Assembly (NCBI GenBank): GCA_035504215.1 | Contig: DATJSI010000043.1 | Location: 1 to 58,150 of the forward strand | Source: Mycobacteriales bacterium | GTDB taxonomy: Bacteria > Actinomycetota > Actinomycetes > JAFAQI01 | Reading direction: 5' to 3' | DNA length: 58,150 nt | Shown: one piece after another, positions 35,705 to 44,256 of the stretch | How the letters are laid out: every line of letters begins with the position of its first letter | Position numbering within the stretch: the stretch's first letter is position 1 | The notes under the pieces: model-generated | What the model was told of the DNA's origin: nothing | Database searches by the model: none | What the model saw: only the letters and a program-made list of their open reading frames with translations | Position numbers and translations under genes: made by a program

Positions 35705-36751
35705 ATGTTCACACGCGCGATTGCGCTCTCAGCCGTGGTTGCCACGTCAACTTTGGGGTTGGCGGGCATCCCGGCGCATGCCGGATCGGCGCCGCCATTG
35801 CCGACCGCGACGAACGGGCACAAGGTGCATCTGTTCGCGTCGGGCTTGAAGACGCCGACATCGTTCGCCTTCGGGGACGGCGCAGTGTTCGAAGGTGATG
35901 GCGGGAACTCGGAGGGTTCGGCGCCCCCGAACGGGGGAGTCTTCCTGCTGAAAGGCGGAAAGGCGACCGAGATCCCGGGCTCGCCGCAGTTCGTCGCGGG
36001 GCTCGCCTGGCACCACGGCGCGCTCTATGTGAGCGGCGGCTCGGTCACTGACACCGGCGTCGCCTGGACCCTGTCCAGGTGGACCGGCTGGACGGGCAAG
36101 AAGTTCAAGCACCAGAAGACGATCTTCACCGCGCCGTGGAAGAAGTTCGACGGCTTCAACGGCTTGGGCTTCGGAGCCAACGGGCGTCTGTACGTCGGTG
36201 TGGACGTCGGCCTGACCGACGGCAACGACCACGGTCCCGCATCGACGTCACCACACGTGTACCAGATCCTGTCGTTCACCCCGAACGGCAAGCATCACAA
36301 GATGTTCGCCCGCGGGATCCGGCAACCGTGGCAGATGGTCTTCCCGGCCGGCTCGAACTCGCCGTACGTCACCGATCTCGGTCAGGACAGCGGCGCGACG
36401 AACCCGCCGGACTTCATCCTCAGGGTCAAGGCCGGCCAGAACTACGGCTTCCCCAAGTGCAACCGCACCTCGGGCTCGGCGTGCTCCGGTTTCGCCAAGC
36501 CGTGGCGGAGGTTCCATCCGCACACGGACCTGATGGGCATCGGTCTGCGTTCGCGCCATCTGTACCTCACGTCGTTCCAAGGCCCGAAGGCCAAGGGTCC
36601 GGGTGGCGAGGTCTACTCGCTGTCGCTGAAGGGTCACACGCTGAAGCCGTTGATCAAGGGCTTCGTGGCCCCGACCGTCGGACTCGGCATTCATGGCGAC
36701 TACCTGTATGTCGGCGAGCTGACCGGACAGGTCTTCCGCCTGAAGCTGTAA
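35705..36751 (+). CDS. secreted glucose/sorbosone dehydrogenase-like propeller protein
   Basis: 348 residues. The signal peptide (about 1-26) ends at AHAGSA. The single propeller has HLFASGLKTPTSFAFGDGAVF, NGLGFGANGRLYVGVDVG, GIRQPWQMVFPAGSNSPYVTDLGQD and QNYGFPKCN, all matching the GSDH fold. Catalytic identity is unproven. The start is firm: AGGAGGTGA at 35692-35700 is an ideal ribosome site. A terminator hairpin follows 17 bases after the stop. Confidence 0.78.
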   Translation: MFTRAIALSAVVATSTLGLAGIPAHAGSAPPLPTATNGHKVHLFASGLKTPTSFAFGDGAVFEGDGGNSEGSAPPNGGVFLLKGGKATEIPGSPQFVAGLAWHHGALYVSGGSVTDTGVAWTLSRWTGWTGKKFKHQKTIFTAPWKKFDGFNGLGFGANGRLYVGVDVGLTDGNDHGPASTSPHVYQILSFTPNGKHHKMFARGIRQPWQMVFPAGSNSPYVTDLGQDSGATNPPDFILRVKAGQNYGFPKCNRTSGSACSGFAKPWRRFHPHTDLMGIGLRSRHLYLTSFQGPKAKGPGGEVYSLSLKGHTLKPLIKGFVAPTVGLGIHGDYLYVGELTGQVFRLKL

Positions 36752-36767
36752 GCAACGTTCACGTCGA

Positions 36768-36809
36768 CGGGGCGGGTGTCTGCGCATCACAGCGCGGATG
36801 CCCGCCCCG
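36768..36809 (+). terminator. hairpin terminator after the sorbosone dehydrogenase-like gene
   Basis: CGGGGCGGG at 36768-36776 pairs with CCCGCCCCG at 36801-36809, with an inner TGCGC/GCGC helix. It starts 17 bases after the stop and has no T-tract. Confidence 0.6.
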
Positions 36810-36878
36810 CGGCATCGTCTGCGCCAGATGTGGGTACGTCGTAACCGAGACGCGACGCGTCAAGGCGGAGGTGCCACG

Positions 36879-37034
36879 ATGATCATCCTCGGTATTGTGC
36901 TGCTGTTACTCGGCTTGATTACCGGAATCGGCATCCTTTGGACGATCGGGATCGTCGTCCTGGTCATTGGCCTGATTCTCCTGCTGCTGGGCGGAACCAG
37001 CCGCGCGGTCGGAGGCCGCCGCCACTACTACTGA
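36879..37034 (+). CDS. DUF6131 family small membrane protein
   Basis: 51 residues with two hydrophobic helices (about 2-18 and 23-40) and the C-terminal signature RAVGGRRHYY, typical of DUF6131. The function is unknown. ATG 36879 is preceded by GGAGG with about 7 bases spacing; the longer upstream reading has no ribosome site. Confidence 0.82.
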   Translation: MIILGIVLLLLGLITGIGILWTIGIVVLVIGLILLLLGGTSRAVGGRRHYY

Positions 37035-37108
37035 GCAACCCGAGGCGGCTGAGGGCCGAGTGATGCCTGACCGATTCCGCCTGCGAAGGACCGCGTGTCC
37101 CGCGAGGA

Positions 37109-37137
37109 TTGCCGTGGGGTGGCCATCTGCTTAGGCT
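37109..37137 (+). promoter_or_regulatory. predicted promoter of the FG-GAP gene
   Basis: TTGCCG at 37109-37114 and TAGGCT at 37132-37137 are separated by 17 bases, a housekeeping-sigma arrangement. A 7-bp hairpin (TGCGCAG/CTGCGCA, 37149-37168) lies in the leader just before the ribosome site. Confidence 0.4.
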
Positions 37138-37187
37138 CCCGGAGCAACTGCGCAGCATGCACTGCGCACCTCTCACGAGGAGTCACC

Positions 37188-39314
37188 GTGTCCGACGCTG
37201 CCGTCGCTGCTCCCGTCCGTCCGGTGGTGCTGCCTTCGGTAGTTCGCCGCCGCGCCCTGATGGGCTTGGTCGCGCTTGCCTGTACGGCGTTGGCCGCGGC
37301 CGGCCTGCCGGCGCTGCTGTCGTCGGGCTCCGGCGCGGCCGAGTCGCTCGCCGGCGGAACCGGTGCGGCGTCTCTGTCGGTGACGAATCCGGCCCAGGGG
37401 CTGACCGCAAGCTTCGGCATCGGCGCTTTGACGGTCCGATCACAGGGCGCACGGTTCACGCTCGGGCGTCCGGCGGTCGCGCGCGGATCTCAGGTCCACT
37501 CACTCGCGCCGGTGCAGCCGCGGGTGAGTAGTGGGGAGGTCCGGTACGCGTATCCGGGCGGCGTGACCGAGACCTGGCAGAACGAGTCCGCCGGGCTCGA
37601 GCAGAGCTTCGTGATCGCGCGGCCGCCCGCCGGAGCTGGTCCGTTGAGCATCGACATGACAGCGCCTGCCACCGCGGTGCTGAACGGCGCTGCTGTGTTG
37701 CTGCCGGGCGGTCTGAGCTACGGCAGCCTGCGCGCCACCGACGCCAGCGGACGGGTATTGCGCTCCTGGCTCGCGCTTTCACATGGGACTTTGCGCATCA
37801 AGGTCTCCGACCACGATGCCCAATACCCGGTGCGGATCGATCCGCTCGTCCATAAGGCCAACGTGACCGCGAGTGACGGTGCGGTCGGGGACCTGTTCGG
37901 GACGAGCGTCGCGGTGTCCGGAAGCACGATGGTTGTGGGAGCTCCTGACCACAAGGTCGGATTGAATTCCAACGAAGGGGCGGCGTACGTCTTCACCGAT
38001 CGGTCGGGTCACTGGAAGCAGGTCGCCGAGCTCACGCCGCCGGCCGGTATCCCCAGCGAGGAGTTCGGCGCGGCGGTCGCGATCTCCGGCAAGACGATTG
38101 CCGTCAGCGGTTGGGGTGCGGGCAGTGACGCCCAGGGAGCGGTGTTCGTGTTCAGTGATAGCTCTGGACACTGGAAGCAGATCGGCACGCTCACCGCGTC
38201 GGATGCCGCGCCCAACGACGAGCTCGGCCACTACTCGATCGCCATGCAAGGGAGCACGATCGTCGCGGGTGCGCCGTACCACTCGGTCGACTCGGTCAGC
38301 GGCCAGGGGGCGGTGTATGTCTTCGACGAGCCGTCCGGCGGCTGGCACAGCATGACGCAGAGCGCTGAGCTGACCGAGTCGCACGGGGCGCCGGACGACT
38401 ATGTCGGCTACTCGGTATCGATCTCCGGCAACACGATCGCGGCCGGGGCGCCCGCGCCGTACCACGGGAACAACCACAACGCCGCGATCTTTGTCTTCAC
38501 CAAGAGCGCAGGGCACTGGAAGGTGACCGGCGAGATGCACCAGAAGAATGCCGCCCTCGACAACGACATCGGCAGCGCGGTTGCGATCTCCGGTCACACC
38601 ATCGCGGCGGGCGCATCAGAGACCGGCGCCTTGTACGTCTTCCAGCCCAAGGGCGGCAAGTGGAAGCAGACGGCAGACCTGAGCTATGGAGGGTGCGACG
38701 CTGGCTGCCTGACCTACAGCTATCTGGGCAGTGCGGTTGCATTCGACGGCAGCACCATCCTGGCGAGCGCCGACGACATCAGCGCCAAGGGCGACTACTT
38801 GGGTGCGGTGGCTCAATATCGGGAGATCTCAGGCCACTGGCGCGAGGTCGCAAGGTTCCTGACCGGGTCCGGCGAGCACAGCACGCAGAACCTGTTCGAC
38901 GAGTCGGTTGCCGCATCGGGCAGCACCGTGGTCGCCGGCGTCTACAACAGCGGCGACAAGGGCTCGGCGGTCGTCTACAAGGGCCACGTCACCAGCGAAG
39001 GTCTGCTGATCGACCAGATCGGGGCCACCACAACGGGTGAGGGCGTGGTGTCGGTGACGTGCGAGGAGGTCCACTCGACCTGCCGCGTGACCGTCGGCGT
39101 ACACCGGGCGGGCACCAAGAAGGTCATGGGCCACGCGAAGCCGAAGAACATCCCGGCCACCGACGTCAAGACCATCACGGTCCACTTCAACAAGGCCTTC
39201 GAGCATTTGCTCGCCAAGCCAAAGGGCGTGGACGTGACTTTCACCGTCCGTGAGTACTCCCACGGCAAGTTGAAGGCGCACGGAAGTGCGACGGTCCACT
39301 TCATCCCCGAATAG
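37188..39314 (+). CDS. secreted FG-GAP-type beta-propeller protein
   Basis: 708 residues from GTG 37188, fixed by GAGGAG five bases upstream. The signal or anchor is about 20-45. Residues about 60-215 form a non-repeated beta domain with PVRIDPLVH at its end. About seven FG-GAP-like repeats follow (for example LFGTSVAVSGSTMVVGAPDH and GAAYVFTDRSGHWKQVAELT). A C-terminal beta domain contains the Cys pair VTCEEVHSTCRVTV. The repeats resemble integrin-type propellers; the ligand is unknown. Confidence 0.8.
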   Translation: MSDAAVAAPVRPVVLPSVVRRRALMGLVALACTALAAAGLPALLSSGSGAAESLAGGTGAASLSVTNPAQGLTASFGIGALTVRSQGARFTLGRPAVARGSQVHSLAPVQPRVSSGEVRYAYPGGVTETWQNESAGLEQSFVIARPPAGAGPLSIDMTAPATAVLNGAAVLLPGGLSYGSLRATDASGRVLRSWLALSHGTLRIKVSDHDAQYPVRIDPLVHKANVTASDGAVGDLFGTSVAVSGSTMVVGAPDHKVGLNSNEGAAYVFTDRSGHWKQVAELTPPAGIPSEEFGAAVAISGKTIAVSGWGAGSDAQGAVFVFSDSSGHWKQIGTLTASDAAPNDELGHYSIAMQGSTIVAGAPYHSVDSVSGQGAVYVFDEPSGGWHSMTQSAELTESHGAPDDYVGYSVSISGNTIAAGAPAPYHGNNHNAAIFVFTKSAGHWKVTGEMHQKNAALDNDIGSAVAISGHTIAAGASETGALYVFQPKGGKWKQTADLSYGGCDAGCLTYSYLGSAVAFDGSTILASADDISAKGDYLGAVAQYREISGHWREVARFLTGSGEHSTQNLFDESVAASGSTVVAGVYNSGDKGSAVVYKGHVTSEGLLIDQIGATTTGEGVVSVTCEEVHSTCRVTVGVHRAGTKKVMGHAKPKNIPATDVKTITVHFNKAFEHLLAKPKGVDVTFTVREYSHGKLKAHGSATVHFIPE

Positions 39315-39400
39315 AGGTCTCGACCCGTAGCGGGGTGGCGCCAGCGTGGCCGGAGTCGTTCGGCCATGCTTGATGCGCCGGCTGCGAGGAAGGGATCCCG

Positions 39401-41134
39401 ATGTGCCCGATGGCGGACCAGCCGAGGGTTGGGGGCGGCACCGCAAGCGCGCCAGGGACGCGGAAAGCGCGTTGGGAGCTGCTCGCGGATCCGCTGACGA
39501 ACCGCGGTACGGCGTTCTCCGAGGCCGACCGTGACCGCCTCGGCCTGGCCGGCCTGCTGCCGCCCGGGGTCGAGACGCTCGAGCAGCAGTCCGAGCGCGC
39601 CTGGCGGGCAATGCTGGCGGTCGAGGGAAGTGACCCGTCAGCACGCGACCTCGCCCGCCACATCAACCTGCGTGCTCTTCAGGACACCAACGAGGTGTTG
39701 TTCTACAAGGTCCTGTCCGACCACATCGCAGACACCCTCCCGATCGTCTACACGCCGACGGTCGGTTTGGCGACGGAGCGGTTCAGCGAGATCTACCGGC
39801 GACCTCGTGGCCTGTTCATCTCCTATCCCGACCGGCATCGGATCCGCGACCTGCTGGCCAACCGACCACGCAAGGACGTCGATGTCATCGTCGTCACCGA
39901 CGGGCAGCGGATCCTCGGGCTCGGCGACCAGGGCGCCGGCGGCATGGGCATCCCGATCGGGAAGCTGTCCCTCTATACGGCCGTGGGCGGCATCAACCCG
40001 GCGCGGACGTTGCCGATCCTCCTGGACGTCGGCACCGACAACGCGGAGCGACGGGCGGATCCGATGTACGTCGGATGGCGCCATGAGCGCGTTCCCGAAC
40101 CCGACTACGACGCGTTCATCGATGACTTCGTTAGAGCGGTGCAGGCCGAGCTGCCCGGCGTACTGCTGCAGTGGGAGGACTTCGCGACCAACCATGCGGC
40201 CCCGATCCTGCAGCGCTACCGCGACCAGCTGCTGACGTTCAACGACGACATCCAAGGCACTGCTGCCGTCGTGGCCGGGGCGATGACGGGTGCGGTGGCC
40301 GCCACCGGTACGCCGCTGCGTGACCAGCGAATCGTGATGGTCGGGGCCGGGTCGGCGGGGATCGGTGTGCTCGACCAGCTCGTCCGCGGCATGGTCCGTG
40401 ACGGCGCCACCGAGCAGGACGCGGTGGATCGGTCGTACGTCGTCGACGCCGGAGGGCTGCTCGTCGAGGGGCGCGAGGGTCTCACTCCCGGCCAGCGCCG
40501 CTACGCGAAGAGCGTCGAGCAGCTGGCCGGTTGGAGGATCGACACCAGTAACCCTGCCGGGCTCGATCTCGGCGCCGTCGTGCGCCAGGTGCGCCCCACG
40601 ACGCTGATCGGCCTGTCGACCGCGCACGGCATCTTCACGAAGGAGATCGTGCAGGACATGGCGCGGGCGGTGGCGCGGCCGATCATCATGCCGTTGTCCA
40701 ACCCGACCTCGCGCTCGGAAGCCGATCCGCAGGACCTGGCCGACTGGACGGACGGCCGGGCGCTCATTGCGACGGGGTCGCCGTTCCCGCCGATCGTCGG
40801 CCATGGCGCACCAAGGCGGGTGGCGCAGTCGAACAACGTCTACATCTTCCCGGCGATGGGGCTGGGTGTGCTCGCGAGCGGTGCTAGCCGGGTGACCGAC
40901 GGGATGTTCGCGGCAGCCGCGGAGGCGCTCGGCGTACTGGCACCTGTGCATCGCGATCCGGACGGTGCGCTGCTGCCCGAGATCACCGACATGCCGGCCG
41001 CCGCCACGGTGATCGCGGAAGCTATCGCCATCCAAGCCGTGGCCGACGGTGTCGCGCCGCATCGATCCGCCGATGAGCTGCGCGCAATGGTCCGCGCGTA
41101 CCGATGGACGCCCGCCTACGCCGACGAAGGGTGA
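39401..41134 (+). CDS. maeA: NAD-dependent malic enzyme
   Basis: 577 residues, the long form. Visible are the catalytic Tyr in VYTPTVG near 120, GLGDQGAGGMGIPIGKLSLY with the catalytic Lys near 185, the metal site FNDDIQGTAAV near 280 and the dinucleotide motif VGAGSAGIGV near 315. It decarboxylates malate to pyruvate. GGAAGGG lies about six bases before ATG 39401; Met4 is an alternative start. It is a single gene with no operon partner. It could use malate made from glyoxylate, but no link to the purine operon is shown. Confidence 0.92.
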   Translation: MCPMADQPRVGGGTASAPGTRKARWELLADPLTNRGTAFSEADRDRLGLAGLLPPGVETLEQQSERAWRAMLAVEGSDPSARDLARHINLRALQDTNEVLFYKVLSDHIADTLPIVYTPTVGLATERFSEIYRRPRGLFISYPDRHRIRDLLANRPRKDVDVIVVTDGQRILGLGDQGAGGMGIPIGKLSLYTAVGGINPARTLPILLDVGTDNAERRADPMYVGWRHERVPEPDYDAFIDDFVRAVQAELPGVLLQWEDFATNHAAPILQRYRDQLLTFNDDIQGTAAVVAGAMTGAVAATGTPLRDQRIVMVGAGSAGIGVLDQLVRGMVRDGATEQDAVDRSYVVDAGGLLVEGREGLTPGQRRYAKSVEQLAGWRIDTSNPAGLDLGAVVRQVRPTTLIGLSTAHGIFTKEIVQDMARAVARPIIMPLSNPTSRSEADPQDLADWTDGRALIATGSPFPPIVGHGAPRRVAQSNNVYIFPAMGLGVLASGASRVTDGMFAAAAEALGVLAPVHRDPDGALLPEITDMPAAATVIAEAIAIQAVADGVAPHRSADELRAMVRAYRWTPAYADEG

Positions 41135-41276
41135 TGTTCGCCCGGGTCGGTGGATGGGTTGAATGACGGACGCCGTACGTCGTCGCGGTTGGGCGCACTG
41201 CCCGTCTTCGCGTCGGCGACCACCCACCTGGGCGTGTCGCGCAACACGCCGAGGCGGATGGTCGCCAGCACGAAGA

Positions 41277-42755
41277 TCACTGCAACGACAGTGCTGCTTG
41301 CGCCTTCGGGCGTCGGGTGGCGAGGGCGAGCATCGCGATCGCGCCGGCGAGCAGGGCGGCCGCGCCGGTGAACACGGCGTCGACGCCCTGGGTGAAGGCG
41401 ACCGTCCCGGCGCTCGTGCCGCTGGCGGCACCGAAGACGCTGACCAGCACGGCGACGCCGAGGGCGGCTCCGAGCTGCTGCGTGACGTTGACGAGACCTG
41501 ATGCGGCGGCGGCATCCTGCGCGTCCACGCCACTGACGGCGCTCGCGGTCAGCATGACGAAGGAGATCCCGTTGCCGCCGGCGAAGAGCAGCATGCTGGC
41601 GAGCAGGATCGGGTAGCCGCTACCGGTGCTGAGCTGGCTGTCGATCACCATGCCGATGGTCGACGCGGTCAGGCCGACGTACATGAGGACGGTCGCCGGG
41701 AAGCGGTCGACCAGCACCCGCGTCGTCAGCTGTGACATCACGAAGATCGTGAGCGGGATGGGCAGGAAGGCAACGCCGGCCTCGAGCGGTGAGTAGCCGC
41801 GGACGTCCTGCAGGAACTGGGTGAGGAAGAAGAACATGCCATAGGCACCGGCCGAGAGCAGCGCGCGGGCGACCAGTGCGCCGCCGCGGGTGCGGTTCGT
41901 CAGCAGGCGGAGCGGCAGGATCGGCTGGGCGGCCTTCGCTTCGGCCCGGACGAACACCGTCAGTAGTACCGCGCCGGCCGCGAACGCCGCCAGGGTCCGG
42001 GTGGCGAGCCAGCCCGCGGAAGCCGCCTCGACGAATCCGTAGACCATTGACGTCACGCCGGCGGTCGAGGTCAGGGCGCCGGTGAGGTCGAAGTGTCCGC
42101 TCCGCCGCGGCGTCTCGTCGATGACGAATGCACCGAGCACGATCACAGCGATGGCGATCGGGACGTTGACGAAGAACACCCAGCGCCAGTTGGCAAGGTC
42201 GGTGAGCAAGCCGCCGGCCAGCAGGCCGGTGGCGGCGCCGCCGACCGAGACCGCGGCGAACGTACCGATCGCTCGGGTCCGGGCCCGGCCGTCGGGGTAG
42301 AGGCTCATCAGCAGCGCGAGTACGGCGGGGGATGCCACGGCGCCTCCGACGCCCTGTACGGCACGCGCGGTCAGCAGCATCCAGCCGCTGGTCGACAGGC
42401 CGCCGATCAGGGAGGCGGCGGCGAACAGGGCGACGCCCGTCAGGTAGCTCCGCCGGCGGCCGAGCAGGTCGCCGCAGCGGGCGCCCAGCATCAGCAGGCC
42501 GCCGAAGGTGAGGGCGTAGGCGTTGATGACCCACGACAGCCGTTCGGTGGAGAACGACAGGGCGTGCTGGATCTGGGGGAGAGCGACGTTCACGATCGTG
42601 CCGTCGAGCACGACCATCAGCTGGGTGGTGAGGATCACCGCCAGCATGACCGCGGACCGGGCCGGCCGGCGAGACCGGCGGGCGGCTGGCTCGACGAGGT
42701 CGATCAGGTCGCTGGGGGCATGCGGGCGGACAGGAGCTTCGAGCTGAGCTGGCAT
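41277..42755 (-). CDS. MFS transporter, DHA2 (14-TMS) drug exporter family
   Basis: 492 residues with about 14 hydrophobic helices. The first helix has MVVLDGTIVNVALPQIQ, followed by WVINAYALTFGGLLML, GDLLGRRRSYLTG (motif A) and ARAVQGVGGAVASPAV (motif C region). It probably exports a drug or toxic metabolite. It is divergent from a TetR gene, and tandem operators at 42781-42843 lie between them, the normal layout for a self-regulated efflux pump. Confidence 0.9.
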   Translation of the reverse strand: MPAQLEAPVRPHAPSDLIDLVEPAARRSRRPARSAVMLAVILTTQLMVVLDGTIVNVALPQIQHALSFSTERLSWVINAYALTFGGLLMLGARCGDLLGRRRSYLTGVALFAAASLIGGLSTSGWMLLTARAVQGVGGAVASPAVLALLMSLYPDGRARTRAIGTFAAVSVGGAATGLLAGGLLTDLANWRWVFFVNVPIAIAVIVLGAFVIDETPRRSGHFDLTGALTSTAGVTSMVYGFVEAASAGWLATRTLAAFAAGAVLLTVFVRAEAKAAQPILPLRLLTNRTRGGALVARALLSAGAYGMFFFLTQFLQDVRGYSPLEAGVAFLPIPLTIFVMSQLTTRVLVDRFPATVLMYVGLTASTIGMVIDSQLSTGSGYPILLASMLLFAGGNGISFVMLTASAVSGVDAQDAAAASGLVNVTQQLGAALGVAVLVSVFGAASGTSAGTVAFTQGVDAVFTGAAALLAGAIAMLALATRRPKAQAALSLQ

Positions 42756-42780
42756 GGGGATCGCTACTTCCGATTGAAAC

Positions 42781-42843
42781 GGAGACTGTCTCCATAACTA
42801 TACGGAGATTCTCTCCACTTGGCAATAGGCGGAGGGGTTCTCC
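42781..42843. promoter_or_regulatory. tandem TetR operators between efflux and regulator genes
   Basis: GGAGACTGTCTCC (42781-42793) and GGAGATTCTCTCC (42804-42816) are 13-bp dyads of the form GGAGA-N3-TCTCC with centres 23 bp apart. A weaker copy, GGAGGGGTTCTCC, follows at 42831-42843. They sit in the divergent promoter region of the DHA2 exporter and TetR genes. Confidence 0.7.
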
Positions 42844-42875
42844 ACTTTCTTGGCGGATCGTGGCATCATGGGAAC

Positions 42876-43445
42876 GTGGCGACGACTGTGGAGCGGGATC
42901 GGCCGATGCGGGCCGATGCCCGCCGCAACTACGAGCGGATCCTCACCGCCGCCCGCGAGGAGTTCGCGGAGAACGGCACCGACACGTCGTACGACGACAT
43001 TGCCCGGCGGGCGGGGGTCGGGGCGGGGACGCTCTACCGGCACTTCCCGCGCCGGATCGACCTCGTGGAGGCGGTCTACAGCAGCGACATCGACACCCTG
43101 GTGAGCGCCGCGGACAAGGCCGAGTCGATGCCGGACGCGTTCGAGGGCCTGCGGCTGTGGATGCGGGCTTTCGTCCGCTACACCGACACCAAGCGGGTTC
43201 TCTTCAACGAGATGCACGAGGCATTCGAGCGCGACCCGAACCTTAGGGTGCAGCTGCGTGAGCGGCTGTCGTCCGCGGCCACCCGCGTGCTTCGGCGGGC
43301 GCAGGACAGCGGCGTGGTGCGGACCGACATCAACCCGGACGACCTGCTCCAGTTGCTCGGCGGCATGTGCCTGTCAGCGACGGCAACGCCGGCCAGCAAC
43401 AAACGCCTCCTCAACGTGATCCTCGAAGGCCTCCGCCAACCCTAA
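42876..43445 (+). CDS. TetR/AcrR family transcriptional regulator
   Basis: 189 residues. The N-terminal HTH reads ILTAAREEFAENGTDTSYDDIARRAGVGAGTLYRHF, a classic TetR domain; the C-terminal ligand domain is helical. GTG 42876 is chosen because the protein then begins just before the first TetR helix; the open reading further upstream runs into the operator region. It is divergent from the DHA2 exporter and very likely represses it and itself. Confidence 0.87.
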   Translation: MATTVERDRPMRADARRNYERILTAAREEFAENGTDTSYDDIARRAGVGAGTLYRHFPRRIDLVEAVYSSDIDTLVSAADKAESMPDAFEGLRLWMRAFVRYTDTKRVLFNEMHEAFERDPNLRVQLRERLSSAATRVLRRAQDSGVVRTDINPDDLLQLLGGMCLSATATPASNKRLLNVILEGLRQP

Positions 43446-43575
43446 GCGGACAACTGCGCGATCAGTTCGAGACCGGCATGCAGCGTCGCGCAGCGGATTC
43501 ACCCGAATGCAGCAAGTTGCCTTAGCCCGGTCGGCGGTACCGTCGATTAGCCCGCATGCAGCAGCGACATCGATT

Positions 43576-43595
43576 GGCCACCCGGGCGGGTGGCC
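43576..43595 (+). repeat. 8-bp inverted repeat upstream of a small gene
   Basis: GGCCACCC, loop GGGC, then GGGTGGCC, a perfect stem ending 16 bases before ATG 43612. It may be the terminator of the TetR gene region or a leader hairpin. Confidence 0.4.
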
Positions 43596-43611
43596 GCATC
43601 TGTGAGGTGGC

Positions 43612-43971
43612 ATGAGCACCGAACAGCGGTTAGCCACGCGCGCTGAGTTGCTCGCCGTCGCGGTGAGGCGACTCCACGCTGAGTTCCCGACCGTGGCTGC
43701 TGATCAGGTGGTCCGGTGCGTGCAGATCGCTCGGGACGAGGTGAAGGCCGCGCATCCCGCCGAAGCCGCAGCGGCCGATGCCGCGGGGTTCGTCGGAATC
43801 GTCGAGACTCAGGCCCGTCTGTACCTCGCAAAGTTCGAAGCGGTCCGCGCGGGAGCACAGGTGTCCCCGCCGCCGCCTTCCGCGCCGAAGGTCATTGAGC
43901 TCGGGGCCGCCGAGCGCCGCCGCTTCGGCCGCCACCGCCGCGACGCCGGCACATCCAAGGCCCTCAGGTAG
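43612..43971 (+). CDS. small helical protein, possibly three-helix-bundle dimerisation type
   Basis: 119 residues. The N-terminal 70 residues are predicted all-helical (AVRRLHAEFPTVAADQVVRCV, then an Ala-rich helix and FVGIVETQARLYLAKFEA) and resemble actinobacterial three-helix-bundle (DUF3562-like) proteins. The C-terminal 40 residues are Pro- and Arg-rich. ATG 43612 has GAGGTGG just upstream. The function is unknown. Confidence 0.55.
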   Translation: MSTEQRLATRAELLAVAVRRLHAEFPTVAADQVVRCVQIARDEVKAAHPAEAAAADAAGFVGIVETQARLYLAKFEAVRAGAQVSPPPPSAPKVIELGAAERRRFGRHRRDAGTSKALR

Positions 43972-44256
43972 CACCACACGGCCGATACGCCGCAGTCGCC
44001 GAGGGCACAGGCCCGGGTCTGCGGCCGTTCGAACTGAAGCAGCAGCCAGAGACGCGCGCTCAATCAGAGGTCGTAATACAGCGCGAGATTTGGCGCTGAA
44101 CTGGGGATACACAGGCTGCGTGGCTCGGCTGGGCGCAGGTGGGGCACACCACCTACGGCCGTGGGCGGCAGAGGCACCCCGCGCGCCTCCGCCACTACTG
44201 GCGGCGTGCCCGGTTGAGAGGTCAGGTCGGCCGCGCCTGTTGCCGATACAGACCGG
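43972..44256. other. non-coding stretch with the left 19-bp repeat
   Basis: No gene with coding character is visible on either strand. It contains the direct repeat copy at 44063-44081 and, directly after it, a small inverted repeat (CAGCGC...GCGCTG, 44079-44098). Confidence 0.4.
44063..44081 (+). repeat. 19-bp direct repeat, left copy
   Basis: ATCAGAGGTCGTAATACAG. It matches the copy at 49865-49883 in 18 of 19 positions and the same orientation. Both copies are intergenic. Confidence 0.5.

Noticed and set aside
41141-41279. Minus-strand stretch reading AVIFVLATIRLGVLRDTPRW after the exporter stop
   Set aside because: It looks like a transmembrane tail in another frame, but it has no start, no partner and could be chance; not enough for a pseudogene call.
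39638-41533. 631-codon minus-strand frame across malic enzyme
   Set aside because: Antisense of maeA; no motif and no start context.
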